Numbered from the stretch's first letter, positions 51,410 to 61,163 are shown. The stretch is 64,000 nucleotides of DNA from Bifidobacterium crudilactis (GCF_000738005.1 NZ_JHAL01000002.1:1577857-1641856), one strand, 5' to 3'. The notes: a model not told the origin generated them from the sequence alone. Translations and numbers: made by a program.

Positions 51410-53725
51410 TCAAGCGATCAGCGAAGCATATTCGACGACCATCGAGCGCAGGTCGACATCGGGGATCGTCTGCGCGTAGGTCACCAAATTCAGTGGGGAC
51501 GACTCGGCGTCGTCTATCTTCTTGAGTACTGCACGCTTCTCCTCATACGGGATTTCAGCCCCCTGCAACTGTTCCAGCAACTGTGCACGCGCCCTGTCGC
51601 GCTGTCGGTCATCGTTCTCCGCTTTGCCGGCGAAACTCTGCCCTGCAGACAAGGTGAACTCGTTGCTGCCGTCGAGAGAGAAGGCATGCAGCTTGAAAGT
51701 CAGACGACGTCCGTCAGGGATGATGCCGTCCGGGTCCTCGGCGGACACACTGACGACTCCGCCACGCACGCTGATGGTCGTGGTGGCGATGCTGTGTCCA
51801 AGATGCTCATACATCGTGTACTCGTTGTCCTTGTTGCCGAACACATGCACATCCAGACGCTCCGGCAGCAGGTCGGCATTCTGCATCGCATCCGCCGCCA
51901 TTGGCACTATCGCACCGAGCTTCGCGAACACCGGAATGTTTCGCAGCGTTCGTCCGAGCCGTATGGCGGTCTCCCCCGTGGTGAACTGTCCCTCGAGGTT
52001 GGTGCTCGACACGAGGGTGCGATCCGCATCCTCGTGGTCACCCTGATACACCAGGTCGGTGAAGATATCCATCCACTGTCCTTCGGGCAACCACGCATCG
52101 ACGAATCCCACGTTGAGCTTCGGGTTCTGAGGCGTGGTGATCGGCGCGACCATGAGCTCGCTGCCAAAGAAATACTGGTTCTTGTACAGGTAGCTCTCCT
52201 CATTGTCCGGGTAACGGTAATACAGTGGTTCGATGAGCGCGCGATCCTCGCTGTGCGTACGCACGTTCGCGCTGTCGAGATACGGCACCAGACGATTGCG
52301 CAGACGAAGATACTCATCCATGTATTCACGCACATCCTGACGGTACTTCCACGGTTCCTTGCCGGAGAAGGGGTTATCGGAGCTGTGCAGTCGGTTGATA
52401 GGGCTGAACACTCCGAACTGCAGCCAGCGCAGGGACAACGCAGGGTCGAAGCTCCCCCAGATGTGTCCGCCGATGTCATGGCTCCACCACGTATATCCGA
52501 TGTTGGTGGCGGTTGACGTGAAATACGGCTGGAAATTCAACGAATCCCAGGTGATGACGGTGTCGCCGGAAAAGCCCACGGGATAGCGGTGTGATCCCGG
52601 GCCTGCGAAACGGGAAAGAATCATTCCCTCGCCATTATGCGAGCGCTCGTTGTCCAGGAAATGGTAGTGGTTGAGATTCCACAGCGGCTCGACCTTGTCC
52701 TTGCTGCGGCTGGACCCCTGCTGCCAGTCGAGCCACCAGAAATCGACGCCTTCCTTCTCCATCGGGTGATGCACCTGGTCGAAATAGGCTTTGCGGAACG
52801 AGGGGTCATCCAGATCGAACATGGCCGGTTCCTCGTTCGCCGCGTCAAGACCGAGTTCTTTCGCCACTGCAGGATAGCAATCCTCGAAAGCTCTGATGCC
52901 TCCGGCAGGATGGGTGTTGAGCGAAACATGCCGGTGCTGTTTGCGCAGCTCCTGCAGGAAACGCCACGGATCGGGGAAGAGTTTGCGGTTCCACGAATAC
53001 CCGGTCCAGGTGCTGCCGAACCGTGCTGGCACATCGTCCGTGCGATGCCAGTCCATGTCTATCATCGCCACGCTGATAGGCACCTGCTCGTCGTCGAATC
53101 GTTCCATGAGTTCCAGATACTCGTGCTGGGTGTACCGATAATATCTGCTCCACCAATTTCCCAACGCATAGCGCGGAATCAGAGGGGTCTTGCCACTCAG
53201 GCGATAGTAATCCGACAGCTCCTCCCGGTAATTGCGACCATAGGCGAAGAAATATCCGTCGGCCTCCTCCGGATTGCGATGGACGAAATGATTGTCCTCG
53301 AGGGCGAAGGAGTCCGTGTCATCCAGATACGCATAACCGTCACGGCTCATGATGCCGTCACGTATCGGCGTATCTCCATCGACGAGGTCCAATGTGGGGT
53401 TGGTGCCGCCCAGGTTGCCGCTCACATGCTCGCCGAAATACCAACGACTGTCATGCAGCGTGTACTGGTATTTGGCATCGATGTGCAGATTGCTGGCTGC
53501 GAAGGGGCCGCCATCGTAATACAGATGAAAATACTTGCTTTCAATCTCGACCTGATGGCCGTTGCGGTCGCGATGCACCTCAAAAGCGACGGGACCGAAT
53601 TCCCTGTTCGCCACCAATTGGGTGTTGCGATCCTCGAATACTCCCGATGACGAATATTCCAGACGAATCAAACGCTCCGTCAATAGCGTGAATCTGTAGT
53701 TGCTTCCTTGCACCGTATTCTCCAT
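51410..53725 (-). CDS. Glycoside hydrolase family 31 (alpha-glucosidase / alpha-xylosidase type)
   Basis: 771 residues. The GH31 catalytic nucleophile Asp is in FWWLDWQQG near residue 331, and the acid/base Asp in GFSGDTVITWDSL near residue 388; WWSHDIGGH follows as expected. The N-terminal galactose-mutarotase-like beta domain and C-terminal beta domains are present. No signal peptide, so it acts inside the cell on an imported alpha-linked oligosaccharide. Exact specificity is open. AGGAAAGGAAG precedes the ATG. It is 21 bp downstream of the MFS gene; the pair looks like an uptake-and-cleave operon. Confidence 0.92.
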   Translation of the reverse strand: MENTVQGSNYRFTLLTERLIRLEYSSSGVFEDRNTQLVANREFGPVAFEVHRDRNGHQVEIESKYFHLYYDGGPFAASNLHIDAKYQYTLHDSRWYFGEHVSGNLGGTNPTLDLVDGDTPIRDGIMSRDGYAYLDDTDSFALEDNHFVHRNPEEADGYFFAYGRNYREELSDYYRLSGKTPLIPRYALGNWWSRYYRYTQHEYLELMERFDDEQVPISVAMIDMDWHRTDDVPARFGSTWTGYSWNRKLFPDPWRFLQELRKQHRHVSLNTHPAGGIRAFEDCYPAVAKELGLDAANEEPAMFDLDDPSFRKAYFDQVHHPMEKEGVDFWWLDWQQGSSRSKDKVEPLWNLNHYHFLDNERSHNGEGMILSRFAGPGSHRYPVGFSGDTVITWDSLNFQPYFTSTATNIGYTWWSHDIGGHIWGSFDPALSLRWLQFGVFSPINRLHSSDNPFSGKEPWKYRQDVREYMDEYLRLRNRLVPYLDSANVRTHSEDRALIEPLYYRYPDNEESYLYKNQYFFGSELMVAPITTPQNPKLNVGFVDAWLPEGQWMDIFTDLVYQGDHEDADRTLVSSTNLEGQFTTGETAIRLGRTLRNIPVFAKLGAIVPMAADAMQNADLLPERLDVHVFGNKDNEYTMYEHLGHSIATTTISVRGGVVSVSAEDPDGIIPDGRRLTFKLHAFSLDGSNEFTLSAGQSFAGKAENDDRQRDRARAQLLEQLQGAEIPYEEKRAVLKKIDDAESSPLNLVTYAQTIPDVDLRSMVVEYASLIA

Positions 53726-53746
53726 GGCGGTGACTTCCTTTCCTGA

Positions 53747-55021
53747 TTAGAACTTGACTTTCGATCTGTTGACAGCCACGACGCTGACCATAGCGATAAC
53801 GGCCAGAACGATGGCGAAGAATGCGATAGGTGCGGTTGCCGTGGACCCCATCACCTTCTGGGAGAGCGCGATGCCGTAGGTCGAGAGGAAGGAACCGATA
53901 TTGCATCCCACCAGCAGCAGCGTATTCGCACCGGCCTGGGCTTTTGGAGGCACCAGAAGCACGATCATGTTGAAACCGCATATCGTCGTCGCGGCGCAGA
54001 AGCCTGCGACGAGACTTCCTGCAATCAGCATCGCGCTGTTAGCGGCGAAGAACAGCATCACCAGCCCCACCACGTACAGAGCGAGGAAGGCGGGCAGGGT
54101 GTATCCACGCAATTTGCCGTAGATTCGGCCGTATGCCACGCCGCCGAGGAATCCACCGAGCGTGGCGATGGATACCGCGATGCTCGAATCCTGTGCGCTC
54201 ATGATATGCTGTGCGATCGCCAGACGTGGAATCTGCAGCAACACCATGATATTGACCATCACGATGACGAATACGAGGAAAAACAGCGCCATCGTGCCGG
54301 GAGTGAAGTACGTGGCGATATTGTCGCGCCGCTGTTCGCTCTTCTTCGGCTCTTCGGGTTCCGGCAATTCGGGAATGACTTTCCAGAACAGCAGGGCGAT
54401 CGGGATGGCGAGCATATAGATCAGGAATGCGCTATGCCATCCGAAGGTGAGCAGGAATCCGACAAGCAGAGTCGCCACCGTGGCGCCTACCTGCTCGCAG
54501 GCTCCTCGATAGCCGAGCATCCTGGATTCCTCCTCATCATCGTAGAATCTGTTGATGATGGTGATGGCCAGGGAGTTGAACATGCCCATGCCTGCTCCGA
54601 GAAGCATTCTCGAGACGAGAATCAGCCAGTAGCTGTTGGAGAGCATCGGCCCGATTCCGGAGGCGGCGATGCAGCACAGACCAAGAATAATGGCTTTCTT
54701 GATGCCGATTTTTTTCGAGATCGCCGGTGACAGCACCAGAAATATCAGGACGAACACCTGGGGGACGGTCGCCAGAAGGTTTATGGAGGAGTCCGAATGA
54801 ACCCCGAGTGTTTTTGCCATGTACGGCAAGGCCGGGGAAATCGAGGTTCCGGTCACCAGGATGAGTGAAATGCTGAGAATGGTGAATTTGAACAATGGCG
54901 ATTTGGTGTTCAGACCGGTACTGTTCAAACCGGCCCCGTGCCGGGAGGCATCGGGCAGTTGGGTTGTTGCCGCCGAAGTGTTTTCGGCGACGTGATTCCG
55001 CGATGATGCGGGTGCTTTCAT
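53747..55021 (-). CDS. MFS transporter, probable sugar uptake
   Basis: 424 residues: a polar N-terminal 40 residues, then twelve helices. LSPAISKKIGIKKAIILG stands where MFS loop 2-3 motif is found and RMLLGAGMGMFNSLA matches the motif of helix 5. ATG at 55021 is chosen; the frame extends upstream but only into repeat sequence. It is the first gene of an operon with the GH31 enzyme, so it probably imports an alpha-glucoside or xyloside; that is inference from context. Confidence 0.87.
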   Translation of the reverse strand: MKAPASSRNHVAENTSAATTQLPDASRHGAGLNSTGLNTKSPLFKFTILSISLILVTGTSISPALPYMAKTLGVHSDSSINLLATVPQVFVLIFLVLSPAISKKIGIKKAIILGLCCIAASGIGPMLSNSYWLILVSRMLLGAGMGMFNSLAITIINRFYDDEEESRMLGYRGACEQVGATVATLLVGFLLTFGWHSAFLIYMLAIPIALLFWKVIPELPEPEEPKKSEQRRDNIATYFTPGTMALFFLVFVIVMVNIMVLLQIPRLAIAQHIMSAQDSSIAVSIATLGGFLGGVAYGRIYGKLRGYTLPAFLALYVVGLVMLFFAANSAMLIAGSLVAGFCAATTICGFNMIVLLVPPKAQAGANTLLLVGCNIGSFLSTYGIALSQKVMGSTATAPIAFFAIVLAVIAMVSVVAVNRSKVKF

Positions 55022-55068
55022 GGCAATGCTCTTTTGCTTGTTATGGTGCGCTTCACATGATGCACACC

Positions 55069-55124
55069 ATTTTTGGGTAAATCGATTTGGGTACACCGAT
55101 TTCGATACATCGATTTGGGTAAAC
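55069..55124. promoter_or_regulatory. Four 14-bp direct repeats, probable operator array of the MFS-GH31 operon
   Basis: Units ATTTTTGGGTAAAT, CGATTTGGGTACAC, CGATTTCGATACAT and CGATTTGGGTAAAC follow each other at exact 14-bp steps (55069, 55083, 55097, 55111), ending in CGAT again. The array starts 48 bp upstream of the MFS start codon. No regulator gene is adjacent. Confidence 0.65.
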
Positions 55125-55820
55125 CGATATCTCATCGATGATGTAAAGGGGGTGGCCCGACTTACAGAACAGTCGAACCTGCACGATGAATACACGCCAG
55201 AAACAGGCGTACGCTCATGGAATGTCCGAACCGGGATATGCTTCTACCTTCCTCCGCAGATTGGAGGAAGCAAGGCACTCAGGGCCAACAGACAGAGAAA
55301 GGGAAAGCGCCCGACCGTCAATCGGAGGACGGCATATCGGAGATGCGGCAGTCTATTCCCGAAAAATCAACAGCAAACTACATGGAAGGGTAACGTCCGA
55401 CAAGACGCTCGGTATGATGACGCAGCTGGACGGCGCATAAGGCGCACTCATTCATGAAACCCGTCACAGTCATCTCAGCCATCACCTCCTCGTCATCGCC
55501 GCGAAGTCGTACGTGGCAGGCCAGCGGGAATCCGTAATCCGCTCCGCCACCCACATCTTCCGTTGCATAGTGCACAGCATACGCAACCATGCGTATCGTG
55601 CTGACCAACACTGTATGACAGCTTCGTCGACTAGACAAATTCAGTCCCAGCCCTCAGCGTTTCTCAGGTTAGCGACGTGCTGACGTAACAGGGCAGAATG
55701 CGATAACCGCATCAGAAGGGCAGCAATATGCCAGTAATTCTCTGAAAAAGCTGGCCTTATGATGCAGTTAGCTCCTCAGAGAGATGTTGGGAGACATAAC
55801 CCGGAGTGGGAGTGAGGAAT
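55125..55820. other. Gap of about 700 bp without a convincing gene
   Basis: Short open frames on both strands (for example 55186-55440 plus and 55378-55638 minus) have no recognisable domain, no good ribosome site and unusual composition. The only clear structure is the palindrome at 55704-55770. It could be decayed coding sequence. Confidence 0.4.
55704..55770 (-). repeat. Palindromic element, family A copy 3 (reverse orientation)
   Basis: Arms 55704-55724 and 55750-55770 pair at 18 of 21 positions. Read on the minus strand the loop begins TTTTTCAGAGAATT and ends CATATT before GCTG, aligning with copies 1 and 2. It lies 50 bp past the stop of the minus-strand acetyltransferase gene, again in sense orientation. 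Confidence 0.7.
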
Positions 55821-56363
55821 TCACTGACGTGCAGCGTTCGTGGCATTGGTCATTTCGAGAATCGGAGTATCGAAATCGTCAAGGCTTATATGACCGGTCG
55901 AGTGAAAACCCATATGCTCGTAGAAGGCGATGGCGTTGGTGTTCTTGAGAACGACGTTCAAGGCCGCATACCGCCTGGGCATGGCATCAAGCGCAGCCTG
56001 TAGCAGCATCTTTCCCACGCCCTGGTGCTGCACCTCGCCAAGCACATATAGCGCTCCAAGTTCCGAGACCTCGGGCGTGGATATGTCCGGACCGGCTTCG
56101 TCGAGGAACTCGGCAAAACCGATAGGCTTGTCATCCTGCAAGGCCAGCAACGTGCGCGAAGGATCATGCCGTCGCGTCACCGCGAGCGCGAATTCAGGTG
56201 TGACCATATCCACAAAACCCTGAGGAATCATCCCCTGATATGTTTCACGCCAAGTCAAGGCATGGAGTTCGGCCTTCTGCGGGAAACGCCGAGCGGTCAG
56301 CGTTTCGATGCGGACGTCCGCCGCGGTTTTCGAGTCGTGATTCATCTTCGCCGTCGATTTCAT
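55821..56363 (-). CDS. GNAT family N-acetyltransferase
   Basis: 180 residues. The acetyl-CoA binding motif A is seen as ELGALYVLGEVQHQGVGKMLL, and the end FYEHMGFHSTG is typical. It should transfer an acetyl group from acetyl-CoA to an amine on an unknown substrate in the cytoplasm. AGGATGG precedes the ATG. Single gene with a palindrome downstream. Confidence 0.9.
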   Translation of the reverse strand: MKSTAKMNHDSKTAADVRIETLTARRFPQKAELHALTWRETYQGMIPQGFVDMVTPEFALAVTRRHDPSRTLLALQDDKPIGFAEFLDEAGPDISTPEVSELGALYVLGEVQHQGVGKMLLQAALDAMPRRYAALNVVLKNTNAIAFYEHMGFHSTGHISLDDFDTPILEMTNATNAARQ

Positions 56364-56557
56364 ACTGCCATCCTAAAACCCTGAGACAACATGCGTCCCG
56401 ACAGGCTGACCACCTCGTCGGCAACGGTCGGATACGGGCAGGACAGCCCTTCGCCGGAATGTCAAGTCTTGATTATTCGGCATCCCTCTGCGTGTAATGA
56501 GGGGACATAGAAGGGCGATGCCGAGGGCAGCGCATCCGTACACTGAGAGGTCGAGTC

Positions 56558-58189
56558 ATGGGGAATTCCGTCGTTGATACACGACGCATTACGATTCTGG
56601 TAGCTTCCGAAACGGGAAACTCTCTGGATGTCGGCGAAGCCTTGGAGTCTTCCATAGCCGCTTTCTGCCCACAGCTGCGATTGATCGAGGCTGTCGACTA
56701 TGACCTTGATGAACTGGAACGCGAAGACATTCTGCTGATGGTCACCTCGACGCAAGGTGAGGGCGAACCGCCTTACGGTGCCGAGGACCTTTACGACGCC
56801 GTGGTCATGGGCAAGAGGGAATTCTCCCTGCGACAGGTCTCCTTCGCCGTCCTCGGCCTCGGAGACAGCGCCTATGCGGAGAATTACAATCTTATGGCGC
56901 GCCAGTTCGACGCCCGTTATGAGCAGCTTGGAGCCACACGATTGCTCGCCCACGGCGAGTGCGATTTCGATTATGAGGAGACTGCGGCCGGCTGGGTGGA
57001 CTCCGTCACAGCGCTGCTGCGCCACGAGTTGGGAGCGGAGAAGAACGAGGCAGTGGCCGTCAGGGAACCGGCCGCCTCACAAGGTCACACGGCGAAAGCC
57101 GCACTTCATGAAACAGGTGCGAAAGCCACGCTGGTCGGGCGCGAGCTGCTCAGTTCTCCTGAAGCGCGGAAACATGTGTACCGCGTACGTCTCAGACTGT
57201 CTGATGATGCCGACTATCTACCCGGAGACCTGTTGGCCATCACCTACAGAAACGCCGATGACACCGTGAAATCCTTCATCGAGCACGTCTTCACCGACGT
57301 CGGCGAGCAGGTGAGCTCCGAACTGCGTCACACTCTGCAGAACTCCCGTGACATTACCAGAACCACGCCACGTCTTATTCTGCGCTATGCAGAGGTGTTC
57401 GGCAATGAACAGCTGCAGTCCGAAATCGGGGACGATGAATGGCTACGAGGATACGCTGCACGTCACCCGCCATACGCCCTGTTCACGGACTACCCTGCAC
57501 TAATTCGCGTCACGCCCGAATCGGTGCTGGAAGTGTTCTCGGCTCCATGCAGGAGGATGTATTCGATCTCCAATATCAGAGAGTCGTCAGACGGTCTGGT
57601 GGATCTCACGGTCAGAAAAGTCGAATACACCTTCGATGGGAGGCGGCAGGTCGGTGAATGCTCACGGATGCTGACGAAAGCTCCCATGGGCAGCACGATG
57701 GATTATGCGGTGCTGTCGAATGAGCGCTTCCGTCTGCCTGCCAACCAGTCGGCCGAAATCGTCATGATCGCATTGGGCTCGGCAATCGCACCATACCGTG
57801 CATTTCTTCAGGAACGTTCGCTGCATCATGCATCATTCGGCCGAAACTGGCTTATCCTCGGCAACAAAAGTCCCGAAGAGGATTATCTGTACCGCACGGA
57901 ACTCGAGCAATACGCCGACTCCGGACTGCTGCGTGAACTGAGCGTCGCGTGGTCCCGTTTCGGGAATGCACCCGAGCATGTCCAGGACGTGGTGATCGCG
58001 CGAGGCGACATGCTATGGCAACTGATTCAATCAGGAGCCTTCATCTATCTTTGCGGCCATGGCAGAGCCGCGGTGCGCTCCATCGAACAGGCTCTCAGAA
58101 GGGTCATCGAGGAGCATTCCTCACTCAGCGATGCGGAAATCACCGCTTACATGGACAGGCTGAAAAGCACGAATCATCTGTGTTACTGA
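56558..58189 (+). CDS. Diflavin NADPH reductase (CysJ / P450-reductase-like), orphan
   Basis: 543 residues: an N-terminal flavodoxin domain (ASETGNS phosphate loop near 17-23; TSTQGEGEPP; LGLGDSAY), then a ferredoxin-NADP reductase-type module with a connecting domain. The FAD motif RxYS is present as RRMYSISN, and the NADPH part shows GSAIAPYRAFLQER and YLCGHG. Such proteins pass electrons from NADPH through FAD and FMN to a partner such as sulfite reductase. No hemoprotein partner is encoded nearby. GAGAGG precedes the ATG. Confidence 0.9.
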   Translation: MGNSVVDTRRITILVASETGNSLDVGEALESSIAAFCPQLRLIEAVDYDLDELEREDILLMVTSTQGEGEPPYGAEDLYDAVVMGKREFSLRQVSFAVLGLGDSAYAENYNLMARQFDARYEQLGATRLLAHGECDFDYEETAAGWVDSVTALLRHELGAEKNEAVAVREPAASQGHTAKAALHETGAKATLVGRELLSSPEARKHVYRVRLRLSDDADYLPGDLLAITYRNADDTVKSFIEHVFTDVGEQVSSELRHTLQNSRDITRTTPRLILRYAEVFGNEQLQSEIGDDEWLRGYAARHPPYALFTDYPALIRVTPESVLEVFSAPCRRMYSISNIRESSDGLVDLTVRKVEYTFDGRRQVGECSRMLTKAPMGSTMDYAVLSNERFRLPANQSAEIVMIALGSAIAPYRAFLQERSLHHASFGRNWLILGNKSPEEDYLYRTELEQYADSGLLRELSVAWSRFGNAPEHVQDVVIARGDMLWQLIQSGAFIYLCGHGRAAVRSIEQALRRVIEEHSSLSDAEITAYMDRLKSTNHLCY

Positions 58190-58262
58190 AGCCACATGCC
58201 GGACATGCTTGTCATCGGCATCGCGTATCCCGAACATCGACGGTCACGAGATGCCGCCGACT

Positions 58263-58691
58263 CTACTGCCTGTCTTGGAGGCCGAGCATCTCCTTGACCT
58301 CGGATGATCTGTTGAACTCCCTCTTCTCCACACCTTTCGCATTGGACGCCAAGAGTTTCATCCTGTGCCCGTCTTCGGTGCGAAGGACCGTGAGATACTG
58401 CATATTCAGGAACATCTTCTTCATCGTGACCTTCGTCGTTGCGGAGTCGAATACGATGAAGGGCTCTTCCGCGTTGATCTTCCCGCCCAAGGTCATTCTG
58501 ACCAGAATCAGGCGTTCGGGAGTGAATACCGCGACGAAGTAGCGCGAGCCTGCAAGCTGCGCGAAAGCACCCAGGGCAGCTCCGAGACCACGGGTGTCTT
58601 TTTCGGCCCACACCATCGGCATATCGGCATTCACATGAATGTCATGCTGTGCCAGGTATTGCAGGATATCCTGTCGATTTGCTGCTGCCAT
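58263..58691 (-). CDS. Small protein with a bacterial PH-like domain, function unknown
   Basis: 142 residues, soluble. The core from about residue 45 (YFVAVFTPERLILVRMTLGGKI ... MKKMFLNMQYLTVLRTEDG) has the alternating strands of a bacterial PH-like domain, often a protein or lipid interaction fold. I cannot name a function. AAGAAGGGA precedes the ATG. It is convergent with the reductase gene and divergent from the HxlR regulator. Confidence 0.75.
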   Translation of the reverse strand: MAAANRQDILQYLAQHDIHVNADMPMVWAEKDTRGLGAALGAFAQLAGSRYFVAVFTPERLILVRMTLGGKINAEEPFIVFDSATTKVTMKKMFLNMQYLTVLRTEDGHRMKLLASNAKGVEKREFNRSSEVKEMLGLQDRQ

Positions 58692-58921
58692 GCTGTCCCT
58701 TCTTCCCCATTACGGTACAACCTCGGCCAATGATCACACCTGTGCAAGCCGCTGTGACCGTCCCTTGATTCTCTGCAATGGTAGCAAATACCAAACAGCA
58801 TGCATATTGAATCTCCCTATCCGTGAGCAGATCAGCTCTGATGCTTTCGACCCCTGTAACCTATAGGTATCTGCTTTCTATGAGTTACCATTCACGATGA
58901 CAGGGATGACAGGAGAGAACC

Positions 58922-59341
58922 GTGAACCATGCATCGGATTGCGCCGAGAAGCGCTCGGCACCAGGCGCAGCCGGAAATATCGAGACATCCGGAAACGTCT
59001 ACTCACGGAACTGCCCATGCCGCTTGCTTCTGGACGCGATTTCCGGAAAGTGGGCCGTCCTACTGATCGAGTGCCTTCAGGACGGCGAACTCAGATTCGG
59101 CGAACTGAAACGTCGTATGGACGGCATCTCCTCCAAAGTGCTATCGGCCAATCTCCGCAGACTCCAGGACGCGGGACTCATCGACAGACAAGTGTTCGCC
59201 GAGGTACCCACCCGAGTCGAATACTCGCTCACAGTCGAAGGCCGCAGCGCCGTCGAACCTTTGAAAGGACTGCGCATCTGGGCGGAATCACATTATGACC
59301 AGGCACTGGCACTCGAATCCGCTGACTCCCAGAACGCTTGA
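58922..59341 (+). CDS. HxlR family transcription regulator
   Basis: 139 residues with a winged-helix HxlR domain: CPCRLLLDAISGKWAVLLI at the start, then LRFGELKRRMDGISSKVLSANLRRLQDAGLI. Cysteines in NCPCR are the usual sensing site in members that respond to quinones, diamide or aldehydes. The start is GTG behind AGGAGAG. It precedes an NADPH oxidoreductase gene by 138 bp and probably controls it, a common pairing. ACCTATAGGT (58859-58868) upstream is a perfect palindrome and a possible operator. Confidence 0.92.
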   Translation: MNHASDCAEKRSAPGAAGNIETSGNVYSRNCPCRLLLDAISGKWAVLLIECLQDGELRFGELKRRMDGISSKVLSANLRRLQDAGLIDRQVFAEVPTRVEYSLTVEGRSAVEPLKGLRIWAESHYDQALALESADSQNA

Positions 59342-59479
59342 AACGGCCAGGCCACCAGGATGTCATCACCGTTACCACAGGGTAGCCATGCCCCCTTGCA
59401 GGTAACCGGACATACCGACCTATGATTCGAGTTCAGCGGCAGAACGAAATCCGAACAGCCCCCACAGAAGGGAAACAAC

Positions 59480-60508
59480 ATGAACAATCGCCTTGATGAC
59501 ATTCCCGACACCATGAACGCGGTGCTTGCAACAACCGGAAGTGCGGGGAACGCGGACGCCCTCGTCGACGCCACGGTCCCCGCACCGGGTCATCCTCGGA
59601 ATCACGATGTGCTGGTTGCCGTTTCGGCAATCTCCGTCAATCCCGTCGATACGAAGATGCGATCGGGTCTACGCAGCGGGGAGCAACGAATACTCGGATG
59701 GGATGCGGTCGGAACGGTTCTCGAGACCGGACCCGAGACCAGTATCTTCCATCCAGGCGAGAGAGTGTGGTACGCCGGAGACATCACACGGGACGGTTCC
59801 TATGCACAATATCAGCTGGTGGACGAACGCATTGTCGGCCATGCTCCCAAGACCTTGGATGATGCTTCGGCGGCGGCACTGCCTCTGACGGGGCTGACGG
59901 CATGGGAAGCGCTGTTCGACAAGCTGCGCCTGAATGAGCGGAGCACCGGCAATCTACTGGTCGTAGGCGCCGCCGGGGGCGTCGGGTCCATGGTCATTCA
60001 GCTCGCCAAACGATTGACGAAGGTCAATGTCATCGCCATGGCGTCCCAAGATGCATCGCAGCAGTGGACGAAGACCTTGGGAGCCGACAGCGTGATCGAC
60101 TATCACCGAGGCGATACGGCCGCCCTTATCCGCGATATCGCACCTGCCGGAGTCGACTGGACGTTCAGCGCCTACAGCAAGGGCAATATTCCGCTCTTCA
60201 ATGCCGTGATGCGACCTTTCGGGCAGATTGTCGCCATCGACGACGAACACGGTCTCGACTGGTACTCGCTCAAGGACAAGGCCCTGTCGTGGCATTGGGA
60301 GTTCATGTTCGCCAGGGCCAAACACCATGCGCCCGATATGATCCGTCAGCATGAGATCCTCGATGAACTGGCAAATCTGTGTGACCGCGGCATCATACGG
60401 AGTACATCGGTCCAACAGCTCAGCCCGATTGACGCCCAAACTCTCGGACAAGCGCATCGCATGGTCGAAAGCGGCCATATGGTCGGCAAGGTCACGATCA
60501 ACAGCTAA
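59480..60508 (+). CDS. Zinc-type alcohol dehydrogenase / quinone oxidoreductase-like protein
   Basis: 342 residues of the medium-chain dehydrogenase superfamily, quinone oxidoreductase branch: GWDAVGTVLETG, then AAALPLTGLTAWEALFDK and the NADPH site VVGAAGGVGSMVIQLAK. The catalytic zinc ligands of true alcohol dehydrogenases are absent, as usual for this branch. Likely reduces quinones or reactive enals with NADPH. AGAAGGGA precedes the ATG. It follows an HxlR regulator, which suggests induction by electrophiles. Confidence 0.9.
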   Translation: MNNRLDDIPDTMNAVLATTGSAGNADALVDATVPAPGHPRNHDVLVAVSAISVNPVDTKMRSGLRSGEQRILGWDAVGTVLETGPETSIFHPGERVWYAGDITRDGSYAQYQLVDERIVGHAPKTLDDASAAALPLTGLTAWEALFDKLRLNERSTGNLLVVGAAGGVGSMVIQLAKRLTKVNVIAMASQDASQQWTKTLGADSVIDYHRGDTAALIRDIAPAGVDWTFSAYSKGNIPLFNAVMRPFGQIVAIDDEHGLDWYSLKDKALSWHWEFMFARAKHHAPDMIRQHEILDELANLCDRGIIRSTSVQQLSPIDAQTLGQAHRMVESGHMVGKVTINS

Positions 60509-60584
60509 GGCCGGCATCCGTAGACCGGCGCACATCCACCCACTCTGAAACGGCATGGTCGCGTGATTCCGCAACCACGTGCAT

Positions 60585-61097
60585 TCAGCTCCCCTGAGGA
60601 AATGCGCTCTTCAGAGCATCCCGCAGTTCGGGATCGATGTAGGGCAGCACTGCGTCCACACTGAGCCTGGTGTCGGGGAATACCGTGACACCGTTTTCCG
60701 AGAACATCCGTGCAGCCACACCCATCCCGGGTATTTTCACTCCGGAAAAGGACCCGTCGTAAATCACGTCGACGCCGCAGGACGGGCTGCGATCCTTCAG
60801 AAATGCGACGGTGATGTTATTGCGCCGGATAATCTTCAATGCTCTTGCGGCACCGAGCTCATATGCCTCGGTGACGTCTTTGCCCGTGCATTCCACCACA
60901 TGCTTGCGGGTTGACGAAAAGGATTTGGACGGAGCGATTTCCGCCGGAGGCCGCGGAATGCCGAAGCCTCCGAGAACCTCGGGGCATGCGGCGATGGCCT
61001 GCCCGCGCTCGACGAGCCATGCGGCGATGTCGTTTTTCGCAGCTGCCCCGTCATAGCGCACCGCGAAACCTGCGAGACATGAACTGACCAGTATCAC
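60585..61097 (-). CDS. DUF523 family protein
   Basis: 170 residues. The family features are all present: VSSCLAG near the start, VRYDG, CPEVLGGFGIPRPPAEI, GKDVTEAY, LKDRSPSCGVDVIYDG and FSGVKIPGMGVAA. Several conserved cysteines suggest metal or cluster binding; DUF523 has no settled function. The start is a GTG at 61097 with GGGGGA five bases upstream; an earlier frame start lacks a site. Confidence 0.9.
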   Translation of the reverse strand: MILVSSCLAGFAVRYDGAAAKNDIAAWLVERGQAIAACPEVLGGFGIPRPPAEIAPSKSFSSTRKHVVECTGKDVTEAYELGAARALKIIRRNNITVAFLKDRSPSCGVDVIYDGSFSGVKIPGMGVAARMFSENGVTVFPDTRLSVDAVLPYIDPELRDALKSAFPQGS

Positions 61098-61163
61098 GTG
61101 AATCCCCCATATGAAACGTCCCTTGCAACACCATCGTGTCATGGGAGGACGACCCGACCGGTG

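Noticed and set aside
55186..55638. Small frames upstream of the MFS gene on both strands
   Set aside because: They overlap each other, lack ribosome sites and show no known motif.
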